Shown here: one piece after another, positions 1 to 12,400 of the stretch
Numbering within the stretch: the first letter of the stretch is position 1
Layout: each line of letters starts with the position of its first letter
Origin: Gelatoporia subvermispora B
Taxonomy: Eukaryota > Basidiomycota > Agaricomycetes > Polyporales > Gelatoporiaceae
Direction: 5' to 3'
Length of the DNA stretch: 64,000 bases
Assembly (NCBI GenBank): GCA_000320605.2
Contig: KB445792.1
Span: forward strand, 1,121,581 to 1,185,580
Made by a program: the position numbers and the translations under genes
The notes under the pieces: model-generated
Database searches by the model: none
Seen by the model: the letters and a program-made list of their open reading frames with translations, nothing else
Told to the model about the DNA's origin: nothing

Positions 1-84
1 TAGCCATATCAAGGCGGAGGCTGTTCTCCGTAGTATATTATTGGATGCGAATAATTGCTGCCATTGTCGCAGATTGGGCCGCAT
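1..84 (-). CDS. possible 5' end of a gene running off the left edge
   Basis: An ATG at 84 (minus) opens a frame of 28 codons that is still open at base 1. The encoded start, MRPNLRQWQQLFASNNILRR, is rich in Arg and Gln, lacks acidic residues and would suit a mitochondrial presequence, but this is too short to judge. It could equally be chance. The stretch 85-341 between it and ATE1 holds only the ATE1 3' flank. Confidence 0.22.
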   Translation of the reverse strand, partial: MRPNLRQWQQLFASNNILRRTASALIWL

Positions 85-341
85 GCTGAGGCCTGAGGGA
101 AGGCAGCGGGAAGAAGTTGGAAGTTCAAACGTTCACGGTGGAGGCAAGTGCCGAGGAGCGCCGAGACGGTGATCGAGCTCGCCAAATCTCAAGATCGCAT
201 GGCCGCAGAATCCACTACATAACTACATACTTATTCAAATACAGTAAGAGTTACATCTACAGTTGATCGTGCACATGCAACAAATGGTCTGATTGCATGG
301 CACCAGAACATGTTGATTCCTTCGGCAGCACAGCTCATAGT

Positions 342-2121
<1,780 letters not shown>

Positions 2122-2651
2122 GATGTCTTCCCGGTATTGACTGTGCAAGGTACTTCCGCAAGGGATTCTACGCCGGCGAGTAGACGGAACGAGAACAAGG
2201 CATCGCCTAACTGACAGCCTCGATGATTAATTGCCAGCTTATGTCGCCCAAAGGATCACAGATGCTTGAGAGACCAGTCAGAGCCGAGCCTTAGTCGAGG
2301 AGGTATCTCTGCTCTTGAGAAGCACAGCCGACACAGTGTGACAGAACCAGCTCTAGATTATGGCTCAGCGGCGTATCACTCGGAGGAGTAATTATCGATA
2401 ATTATCAGTCGGATCGACGACCAAACGCGTCACCCGCAAGCGCCACTGACGCGCCAATTCAGCCACACCCACAGTGCACACTACCACGAAATACGACATA
2501 TGCTCAATATTGATACAGGCTCGTGTAACGTAGACATCATGCTGGAAAATATTACACGTGCATATACGATGTGGACAGCAAACTGGATAGAAGAAACCCC
2601 TATATGACCGAAATCAGAGTCCGAGGTGTGATGTACACATCGCAACCACCT
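2122..2651. promoter_or_regulatory. ATE1 upstream region
   Basis: 530 bp between the ATE1 start and the stop of the next minus-strand gene; no credible ORF. It holds a perfect 16-bp palindrome with a central ATCGAT (2389-2404) and an ACGCGTCACC decamer (2425-2434) that recurs in the RPN12/PRE3 promoter. Promoter function is inferred from position only. Confidence 0.4.
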
Positions 2652-4235
2652 CTAGCCCCATCCATCCCATCTCCCAAATCGCCTAAATTCACGCAGGATG
2701 CAGTCTCGGTTCTTACCCTCTTTGTCTCGTTCCCGCTCCTTGCCCTTATCGGGACGACTTGCGAACGATGCACCACTAGAGGACCGAGGTCGGGCTGCAG
2801 ACATGGCGCGTATACTGGGAGGTGAAGCAGACATGGGGTTGCTAGTGGGGGGAGTCGTCGTGGAGATATTTGCTGATGAGGCGGAACCTGGTAGTGAAAC
2901 ACGATACCAGCTACCAGTGTAGGTCAATGCCACGAGCTGGTGTTCTTGGACGTCTTCCCTGTCGTCTGAGGGCGACTGGATCCATCCTACTACACATTTC
3001 TCTTCATCAACGACGTCTTCGGTAGGTGATTTGGACATGGGCGTGGAGAGGGATATATGTGCTGATTGTGAGGGTATCCGATACTGTGCGTATGACCATT
3101 CCGAATCGAAGTACTTGGGTAGGGGTATAAATGGTGTCAGAGGCGAAAGTGTGGATTGCCGGTTCCTGATTGCCATTGAGTATGATGACTGACATGCACA
3201 GAGAATAGGAGAACACACGATGCACCGGACCCACTGGTGAGAGCGAAGACATGTACAGTGCCTTTATCACTCCAGACACAGACTTCCCGTTCATCGGGAC
3301 GGAATGCTACGCCATAGATCTCTGCTTTGTCAGATCCACGTCGAAGTTCTCTGACAAGCTTCCCTGTGGTGGCGTCCCAGACGCGAATCAGGGTACCTCT
3401 TGAGGAAGTTGTCGCAAGCAAGCGTCCGGAGGGAGGTACCGACAGCGTACTGAGAGCAGTCGTGTGAGCAATAATCATGGAAACTGGGTGTTTAGTTGGA
3501 GCAGGTGGAGGAGATAATGGTTTGGAGGGAGGACCGGTAGGCTCTGGAGGCGGGCATGGCGGTAGGTGCACAAGTTGTACGTGACCCATCTGGCGGCCAG
3601 GTATTGCCAATAGCGTGGAGAAGGGGGCAGTAGCCATAGCAAGGAGACCTGCACCACACCCAATGTTAGTGCTGAGAGGCTATGCATTGTAGTAATCGTA
3701 GGATCCGAAAGAGCGCATGAGTCCGTCGCGGTAAGCAGAAGCACATACCTCGCGGATTGTCGGAGGTATCCCATTCTGCATATCTTGAGACCACCTCTCC
3801 AAGACGGAATACCACCACCCGTCTCCGGAGTGCAACAGCAAGCCATTCACGTCTACACGTGATCCCCCGAACCCGTTCTCGAAACTCCAGCTCCGCGACC
3901 TCCTTGCCTACGGCGTCGTCCCACAGAATGACCTTATTTGGCGGATATCGAGGACTACGCCCGCCTCCGACTAGGAATAGTAGCGATGATGTATACATCG
4001 GAATGACAGCAGAAAGGGTTCCGCCTGTCAGCTCTAGCGAGAAGAGTCACTTCTGCAAGTCTCAAGTACTGGTATAAGCATTACCTCTCTTGCGGAGCAG
4101 CTGCAGCGGGCGGACGCGATAGACTGCGAATCCGGCTTGTGTTGCAGTTGTGAATATCCGGCATTCTGGATCAAAGTGGATATCAAAGAGTACTACCGGA
4201 GGTGTTGAACTGATGGAATGGCGAGCAAGATTCAT
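2652..4235 (-). CDS. HSV2: PROPPIN WD-repeat protein, Hsv2/WIPI3-4 type
   Basis: A PI3P/PI(3,5)P2-binding beta-propeller of the Atg18 family that acts on autophagic and vacuolar membranes. Four exons (4235-4085, 4033-3749, 3648-3219, 3165-2652) give 459 aa. It begins with MNLARHSISSTPPVVLFDI and continues with GFAVYRVRPLQLLRKR, as in Atg18 relatives. Blade 5 carries LRRG (in GKLVRELRRGSDKAEIYG), the lipid-binding motif, in the L-form seen in Hsv2/WIPI3-4 rather than the FRRG of Atg18. The last about 100 residues are Ser/Pro-rich and charged (EFRRFGRWDGWG end), longer than a minimal propeller. The next ATG upstream is not in frame. Assignment to Hsv2 over Atg18/Atg21 rests on the LRRG and the short length. 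Confidence 0.88.
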
Positions 4236-4671
4236 GGGATGGAGGTAGGGGGGCAAGGCACAGTGCTAGGTGCTCAGATCCATGGACGCTCCGATCGCGA
4301 AAGCATGGCGGCACGCGGCCCCGGCACAGGTTGCCTAAACAGGGTGCACAACACTACCAGCATGTTACTGGGACGGTACTGCGCCAGAAGCCGAGTCTGG
4401 CCTTATCAATTCTCACACGCAGGTAGGTGAGGAACAGCAAAATTGGGAGATCGAAATTCCACACGTGTGTGGTACATGATGATGCTGATAATGATGGGTG
4501 GTCTCGATGATCTCAACACGCGAAAACCGTACATAATTCGCAGCATTCTTCTCGCTACACCTAGAAGACACCATGGCTACAAGAGGAAAGAGTTACCAGA
4601 TACATAGACGTCGCCCACACTCCCCTATATTCATACCATGCCGTGATGTGGGCCTCCTGCCACGCACATCA
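4236..4671. other. intergenic, HSV2 upstream flank
   Basis: 436 bp between two minus-strand genes. I see no ORF with a protein-like composition and no repeat. It presumably carries the HSV2 promoter and the 3' end of the next transcript. Confidence 0.5.
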
Positions 4672-6218
4672 TTACCCTCTAGAATGTGCGGCTGTCGATG
4701 CCACGCTGTTGCGGCGAGTAGAGAAAGAAGTGTCCGCGAATGAAGATGTACGCAAATAGCTGCTCGAGTTGGCGGCAGAGACTTCTGACCGAGGCGTGCT
4801 CGAGTTCACGCCGGACCAAGACTTTGGTGGTCTCAGATCGACGTTGGCAAGCTGCTGACGAGCGGCCTTGAATTCCGCCTCTTCCTGGTGATTTTGCGCA
4901 AGGAGCGCCGCCTTCACCTCTGCCTGCCGCTGCAACTCAGCTTCTGATTCGTCAGAGAGGTAGTCGGTAAATCCGCCATCGGAAGTGACTGTCGACTCCG
5001 AATTACTGCCGCTCCCGCTACTCGACGCGCTTGAGAGGCTCATCTTCGCCACTGTGTCGACAACTTCCTCAAGCGGGCTTCCTCGACGTGATGCTCCTGC
5101 TGGAGCAGAATTCTGGCGCTCCACAAGGCGCACCGAGGCTGAAGGAGCTAAGGGCGTCATGCCATTGTTAGCAGTTGACGCCCGACGACGTTGCAACTGA
5201 GCGTCGACAGTGACCTTGCTCAGGGACATGGAGGGTATTGCGGCAGAAATGGAGGGACGTCGCTCGGAGCTACGGCGGCCCAATGTACCTCCCCAATCGG
5301 CAGATTTTCGGCCGGGAGGCTCTTGCGATGTCGCGACCGCATCCGGACGCCTCTCGCCAGACGCAGACGGATCAGCTGTTGGACGGCGCTGTGGCTGTTC
5401 CTGCTCTAAGGTGGATTTGGCTGGCATCGAAGCGGCTGTCCCATCGCCGTCCTGGTTCCGAGTTGCGCTACTAGTGAGCATAGCAGCCCCTTGCTTTGGG
5501 CTCCCTCGCGAACGTGACTTCGAAGGAATAGCAACCGGAGCGGAACGGGGCGAGACCGACTCTGTTCTAGTCGGACTCGCCACGACGTTCGAGCTGGATC
5601 TTCGGGACATCGCCGGCCCGGAGGGGAGGGAGCTGGAAACGCGCACTGTCCCAGTTGGGCTACTCTGGGCGGATGCCGCGGCGGTGATACTCTCCAAGAG
5701 GGCCTTGACATCGCCGGGTATTGGAATCCGGTGCACAACGCTGACTGCGGGCCAATCTGCAGCGCCAATGAGCTTATACTCATGTGGCGCTGGCGCACGG
5801 CAGCATCCTGGCCAACCAGGGTTCTGATACCCGGCCGATCGAGGCGGGGGGTTGTTTGCTGCCCACTAGAAGAATATGAGCGGGCGGTAGTGGGATGGAA
5901 TTGCGATGAACACATACCTTACAGTAGCCACAGCCGCTGAAGGTTGATACTAGGTATGCAGATTCGGGTTAGACCGAGACATGACGATGTAACACAATGA
6001 CGCACCCTCTGCATTCTTCATGAAAACCACATCGTGACGAGGGTGCTGGGCTCTGTTGCGACAGACATCCCGGATATGGGGGCACCTATACTGGAGGATA
6101 AGGCGCTGGCGATATGACGACGTGGGAGGCGATGCTACCTGGATACGCTCGGCTTGAAGACCTTACACATGGGGCAGACACCCGTAGCTTGGTCTAGGGA
6201 GCCGTAGATAACGCACAT
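4672..6218 (-). CDS. Cys-rich N-terminus / Ser-rich tail protein, function unknown
   Basis: Four exons (6218-6139, 6085-6006, 5949-5918, 5865-4672; introns of 53, 56 and 52 bp) give 461 aa. The first about 90 residues contain CxxC pairs at 15-18 and 60-63, Cys28, Cys35 and a CC at 85-86, plus several His. This pattern suggests a zinc-binding fold, perhaps two zinc sites. A conserved-looking stretch follows (EYKLIGAADWPAVSVVHRIP), then about 330 residues rich in Ser, Arg and Pro with RRSS/RRGS sites that suit basophilic kinases, and a short acidic/Gln helix (about 290-330). I do not recognise the family. The splice model is supported because frames, phases and Cys spacing all join cleanly. The product could be a scaffold or regulator; there is no catalytic signature. 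Confidence 0.75.
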
Positions 6219-6959
6219 GATGACCAGAGGAGGGGAGGTATATACAACGGGATGGGTGGGTCGGCGAGGCTGGAGGGGAGACCGATGCTATAAGAGGGTC
6301 CAGAGGAGTTTGTACTGAGAAAGAACTTGAAGAAGTCATATAGCATGCGGTTCCTTTTCACGTCGCTGATCAAGTCCATTTAGGTGAATCGTGAGTTTAC
6401 GACAGCTCTAGAGGGAGAATCGGTACAGGGGGCAGACAGGACTGACTCGAATGTTGACTGCAGGCAAGCGATGGCGGTTCTGCGCAGCTCAGAGCTCGCG
6501 GGGCTTCGTTTCCATGTCTTGCAGCCTCGAGGCGTGCATCGTGCCTTCAGGCCGCGCGACTGCCAGTCCAATCAGTTAACCCCTTATCCGATATCTAACT
6601 CGACTTATCCACCACTTGTCAGAAATCTCGACCAGATCTCGCCGGGCTCCCGGACGACTCTAACGCGCAGCTGAGAAGCCTTCCGAGAGCGCTGTAAATG
6701 CGCTAGGGTAGTAGAATGACCTGTCGAACATCTGCTTTACACACACTTACAGCAGTTCTCTGGCAGGGGCTGTTCTGTTCGAGCGCTGCCCCGCAGACGG
6801 TTGCAAGTCGAGTACAAGATCTGGCTCCGGAGAGGACTCGGCCGCGGAGATCTCCAGATAGCCGATATAACTAATATGATAACCCCCGCGTAATGACGCG
6901 CATGGCACCGCCATCCCAGCTACTCTCCCGCCGCCGCACACCGTCTGTTGCCAGCATCC
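6219..6959. promoter_or_regulatory. divergent intergenic region, Cys/Ser-rich gene / NCS1
   Basis: 741 bp between two divergent start codons. A 61-codon minus-strand ORF (6379-6194) overlaps the start of the Cys/Ser-rich gene in another frame and could act as an upstream ORF if it lies on the transcript. Otherwise nothing is recognisable. Confidence 0.4.
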
Positions 6960-7813
6960 ATGGGCAAGTCACAGAGCAAACTTTCTCCGGAGCAACTCGC
7001 AGATCTCCAGAAACACACGTACTGTGCGTGTCACGCTTACCAGCCGTCGCGCTCTGCTCACCAGAAGCACTGTAGTTGATAAGCGAGAGCTCCAACAATG
7101 GTACGCCAGATCTTGTGCCGTTAGTGGCTGATGTTGTCCTCAACGGCTCTCCCCCCTCGCACAGGTACAAGGGCTTCTTGAAGGACTGCCCGTCAGGTCA
7201 GCTTGACAAGACGGAGTTCGGACGAATATACAAGCAGTTCTTCCCCTTCGGCGACCCTGGCGAATTTGCCGATTATGTCTTCAATGTATTCGATGAGAAC
7301 AAGAATGGCACGATTGACTTCAAGGAATTCATATGCGCGCTTAGCGTGACAAGTAGGGGCAGACTAGACGAAAAGTTGAAATGTCAGTCTTCCGCTTCCT
7401 GAACGACCGTCACGGCCCCATATGATGCTCACTTGTGGCTGGCAGGGGCGTTCCAGCTCTATGATATCGATGGCGATGGTTTCATCACATACGACGAGAT
7501 GCTGCAGATTGTCCGGTCAATATACAAGATGACAGGTCAAATGGTCAAGCTGCCGGTCGATGAGGACACCCCTGAGAAGGTGAGCCGTTGAGTACGGTCA
7601 GGCAACACGGAGCTGAACAACTCGTCTAGCGCGTGGACAAGATCTTCCGGAACATGGACCGGGACAAGGATGCCAAGCTAACATATGACGAATTTGTAGA
7701 AGGCAGCAAACAAGATCCGACTATCGTGCAGGTTTGTCGCAATCCCGTTCGTGCTGTGAGACTGTCATAATGTCGTCATGTAGGCACTATCACTATACGA
7801 TGGTCTTGTATAG
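6960..7813 (+). CDS. NCS1: neuronal calcium sensor 1 / frequenin
   Basis: Myristoylated EF-hand Ca2+ sensor; in fungi it activates the PI4-kinase Pik1 and contributes to Ca2+ tolerance. Six exons (6960-7023, 7076-7100, 7165-7382, 7446-7579, 7630-7731, 7784-7813) give exactly 190 aa, the family length. MGKSQSKLS is an N-myristoylation signal. There are four EF hands: the first is degenerate as usual, and the other three are canonical ([36 protein letters not shown]). The C-terminus is ALSLYDGLV. Exon 2 is only 25 nt and the last coding exon 30 nt. No anomaly. Confidence 0.97.
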
Positions 7814-8113
7814 GCTGGCCCACGTAGTGCTCTTGCCGTAGCATTCAAGTGCTTCTAGCCGCGTCGGACATGTCGTCTTCGACAGCCCAGTGCCTTCGGG
7901 AGATAGACAGACCCGTAATACGCTTGACCTTCAAGCCAAGTCCTGAATGCAGGATCTCCCACTCTGATATCGTATGGACACAGTTGTACTGGCATCTTCT
8001 TCCGGTGTTTGTAGGTAAAGATGTATCTTACCCCAAGTTCAAGTAATCGCATGGAACCTTCAGGAATAGACATTCTAACAAAGCAGGCAGTGCGGTACAT
8101 TAGTATCATTGAA
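7814..8113. other. convergent 3' region NCS1 / EMC3
   Basis: 300 bp between two facing stop codons; presumably two 3' UTRs. No hairpin or ORF of note. Confidence 0.5.
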
Positions 8114-9199
8114 TCATCGGCCATACTTTTTCAGCACCCTAGCCTCTACATCCTTCGCTACCCAAGAATACAGTCCTTCCGCAAACTCCAGATTGTCTCG
8201 CTCGGCTTTGAACAGCTTGTTGTAATCTTGGGGTTGACCAGCCTGGGGACTGGCCATCGCCGCAGCCGCGAAGGGGGTGTTCATGTCACGCGACGAATCG
8301 GCAGCTGTACGAACGGCCATTAGCGACCGGTCAGGGCTAGAGTTTGCATGACTGAACTTACAGTTATCGCCACCGAGGATGAGCCGGTAGAGTCCGTTTA
8401 GGCCGAAAAAATTCAGGAAATACCAGGAGAGAGACGACACCCATCTGACGTCCATGTCAGGTGTCGCAATCCCGCGCTGCAGCATCGATTTGAAGCCCAG
8501 GGTCAAGGGAAAAGGAAGTTTGACTATGTCCTGCATCAGAACTTGCATCGACAGGTTAGAACCTTCGTGAACGCTCACTCAATACAAATCCTTGGAAGAA
8601 GAAGTTGATCCAGCCCATTATGATCATCTGAGGGACCATCATGACCATCTGGGTCTTCATGCCTGCCATCATGCCATCCATGGCAGCGGGGTCCGTGAGA
8701 GGGTTGGGGGCCTTGGGCTTCTCAGACTCATCCTTGGGCGGGCCGTCCTTGAGATATGTTCCGTCTAAGAACGCTTGGGATAGATGCTGAGATATCGACT
8801 TGTAGTACGTCGGCGGTATAGGGGACTCGGCAGAAGTTGCCCGGAGTATCTGAGAACGCACTAGAGCGCGTCTGGTAGCCTCATGTGAGCGAAGCGAGGA
8901 AACGGTCCGGACGTGCGACTCACTGCTCTCGTATTGCTGCCCGGGGCACTTTCTTGGGTGGATTCTGCAGTAGGAGAACGACATAGTGACGAAGTACCCC
9001 GACAAGTATCTGTATGTCGTTGGACTATCAGCGCGACGATGCACCTTCGCAAGTCTATCGCGACAGACCATGACTAGAGTGATCGGGAACAGGACCCAGT
9101 CCCGAATTTGGGGATCAAGGTATAGTGATACACTGGAGCACCATCAAGGCCAATCTTCAAACAAAAATAGTGAAGAAACACTTACTTGGAGTTAGACAT
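8114..9199 (-). CDS. EMC3: ER membrane protein complex subunit 3
   Basis: Core subunit of the EMC, the ER insertase for tail-anchored and multi-pass proteins (YidC/Oxa1 superfamily, DUF106). Read through introns: start MSN at 9199, then YLDPQIRDWVLFPITLVM (first TM), VLRHYVVLLLQNPPKK, REQRALVRSQILRATS, the Met-rich amphipathic segment MDGMMAGMKTQMVMMVPQM, IKLPFPLTLGFKSMLQRGI, WVSSLSWYFLNFFGL and LILGGDN, then a C-terminal tail ending VEARVLKKYGR. All match the family in order. There are about six introns of 50-60 bp. It is divergent from SLH1 with 226 bp between start codons. Confidence 0.95.
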
Positions 9200-9425
9200 A
9201 GTGTCGGACCTGTTGAGCAGCGTTGGCTGCTGCCAGCTCTGGAGTGTTGCCACCGACGCGCACGTCAGGACACGGTTCGCCCATTAGCGCCGTAGGACTC
9301 CCTGGGCGCTTGTGACCTTCGACGGGCACGCGTTTCGGTACCGCCGCCGGCATAATCACTAGTCGCGCATAGATAAACAATTCTCCTAGCTATCCACCAT
9401 CCAAATTGTATTCAGATCTTCTACA
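9200..9425. promoter_or_regulatory. shared divergent promoter EMC3 / SLH1
   Basis: 226 bp separate the two start codons, so both 5' UTRs and promoters must fit here. It contains an ACGCGT near 9330. No TATA box is obvious. Confidence 0.5.
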
Positions 9426-12400
9426 ATGTCTGGTCTGCTTGAACACCTCAACTCTCTGCTTGGCTCACAAGAACAATCTGGTGATCGTCAACAACGCTTC
9501 CTCGATGAATGGGCTGGGTCTGTCCACTCCACGATAGTCTTCGGCGTGTGCTCTATGTACTTATGCTTCGTAAAGCTATTCTTCCGCGTCAAAGGGAAAG
9601 GCGGCGGCGACGCAAGCAGACGAGGAGATCCCAGACGCTGAGGGGGATGGCTGGGAGTCAGTCCTAGATGTCTACAAGCCAGGGCAAGGCCCGTCGAATG
9701 GACCCACCAGTCACATATTGTCTCAGCTGCTCTCGTGTGTAGCCTCTCGAAGTACTATTCCTTGTTGTGATGTTCATACTAGCTTGTCCCTCAGTAAGCC
9801 TAATGCGGAAGCTATATTGAATTCCCTTCTTTCGACGCTAAGCTCGTCACGTCCCGACGACGCAATATCTGAGGATCTTGCTGAGCTCATTGGGTTCGAG
9901 GATATTGAACTTGTGATGGACATACTGAGTAATCGCGCGTCTGTGGCAAAAGATGTGAGCCGTCTTGCGGGAGTGATGGCACTTGGTCTAATGAATTATA
10001 CTGGATTGAAAGATCTCAGAATACTTGACCCAAGTGTCTCATCCCGCATCCGGAGCCTTGTCCGGAAGTGCCAAGGGCAAGGGCAAAGCAACACAACAAA
10101 GAGGTAGGGACCCAGTGTCCTCACAATGGCAAATAACTCATCGTCGCAGACGGCCGTGACCTTGCTCTCGTCTTGGAGGATGCACAACGACGTATGGAAG
10201 AGACCCTGCGTGCAAATGCGGCGCGCCCTCTCTTTACACATGAAGCGGTATGCTTTCACGGCACTGACCTTTGAACCAGAGTCTCATTAGCGCAATACAG
10301 CACGAGGCTCCAGAAGTTCTGCCTCATGTGTACACGTCGTCATCCGTAGTACAAAACAACATATTGTCCCAGTTTGGCACCAAGTACATGTTGCCTCTGG
10401 GTACAACACGACACGATTGCGAGGTAGGTCTTCTTACGCGATCACCCCGATAGGAACGCCTGACCTTTCACAAGGATTATCAAGAAGTTGTCATACCACC
10501 GGCTAGACCAGTACCCCCACGCGTCACAGAGCGCCTCATACCTGTGGCCGAACTTGACCCTTTGGCTAAGGGATCATTTCCTGTAGGTCGTACACCTAAT
10601 ATAGGGGGTGCGAATTTCATAATAGAAACTACAGGGCTACCAATCTCTCAACAGAATTCAGTCAATTGTCTTCCCTACCGCATATCAAAGCAATGAGAAT
10701 ATGCTCGTGTGTGGTGTGTAACATCTTGCAATGAGATCATCATTCAGCTTATAGAACATACATCAAGCTCCTACCGGTGCTGTACGCTCTTCAGCGCGCT
10801 TAATATAGACGATTCGTTAACACGACCCACAGGGTAAAACGGATGTCGCTATGCTGACTATTCTACGAGTCCTGGATCAGCACCGTTCTGAGGTGCCTCC
10901 TGGTGCAAATCTGGCCGGCACAATCAACAGGGATGACTTCAAGATTATATATGTGTCAGTCTTGCTGTTGGCTAACGTGTCAACATGCTTGCTAAACGGA
11001 GTTTCAGTGCACCCATGAAAGCGCTGGCATCTGAGATCGTGCGCAAGCTCGGGAAACGTCTCCAATGGCTCTCCATCCGAGTCCGAGAATTGACGGGTTA
11101 GTAATTACATTTCGATTAGCTCACAGAAAAATTCGACAACACTTGCGCATAGGTGACATGCAGCTTACCAAGAGTGAGATTGCCGAGACACAGATTATCG
11201 TCACCACACCGGAGAAATGGGATGTCGTAACACGTAAGCCCAGCGGCGAAGGAGAGCTTGCATCAGTTCGTATCAATGTTGACATCTTTCGCGCCACAAT
11301 ATTGATGATGTTTTCCGCAGAAAGTGAAATTGCTCATCATCGACGAGATCCACCTCCTGAACGACGAGCGTGGAGCTGTCATCGAGACAATTGTAGCGCG
11401 CACTCTCCGACAAGTAAATAGCCAACGCTTAAAGAATTATATCGGTATTCACTCTGGTCTTCAGGTCGAGTCCAGCCAGTCTGTGATTCGTTTAGTTGGA
11501 TTAAGTGCTACACTGCCGAACTACGTAGACGTAGCCGATTTTCTGAGGTGCCGAGTCATTTGGACGTGCTTACAATCTGCTCTAATACTCCTTATGCAGC
11601 GTCAACCGACACAGGGGCTTGTTCTACTTCGACTCGTCATTCCGACCAGTCCCACTTGAACAACATTTCATCGGAGTTCGGGGCAAACCCGGTAGCCCGC
11701 AGTCGCGTAAGAACCTTGACCGCGTGACTTTTGAGAAGGTCTCGGAACTCGTTCGCGAAGGGCATCAAGTGATGGTCTTTGTGCATGCTCGCAAAGAGAC
11801 TGTGAAAACTGCACAGGCTCTGAGGGAAGCGGCCCTTGCAGATGGGATAATTGATCAGTTCAGCTGCGAAGAACATCCACAATGGTCTATATTCCGCAGA
11901 GACATCGGTCAATCGAGGAACAAGGAAATGAAGCAGCTATTTGACGAAGGGTTTGGTATCCATCATGCTGGAATGCTGCGATCCGATCGTAACATGATGG
12001 AGCGCATGTTCGAAGCTCGAGCAATCAAGGTGGCTGAAATTGTCGACGAATGGTACCTGTCGTTTGACCGCGCACTTAGGTTCTTTGCTGTACTGCTACT
12101 CTCGCTTGGGGTGTCAACTTGCCCGCTCACGCAGGTAAATGTCAATAATGACGTCTGAGTATGCCAACCTAACTATTTTCCGCACAGTAATCATCAAAGG
12201 AACTCAGGTGTACGATAGCTCGAAGGGTTCATTTGTGGACCTGTCTGTTCTAGATGTCCTCCAAGTTTTCGGTCGTGCAGGTCGACCAGGCCTGGAGTCC
12301 AGTGGTGTCGGCTTCATATGTACGACCGACGACAAACTAACTCACTATCTCGATGCAGTGACATCCCAGGTTAGTCTTTTCATTGACGTGCGAGTACTCT

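Noticed and set aside
5210..5827. 205-codon plus-strand ORF
   Set aside because: Antisense of the Ser-rich tail of the Cys/Ser-rich gene.
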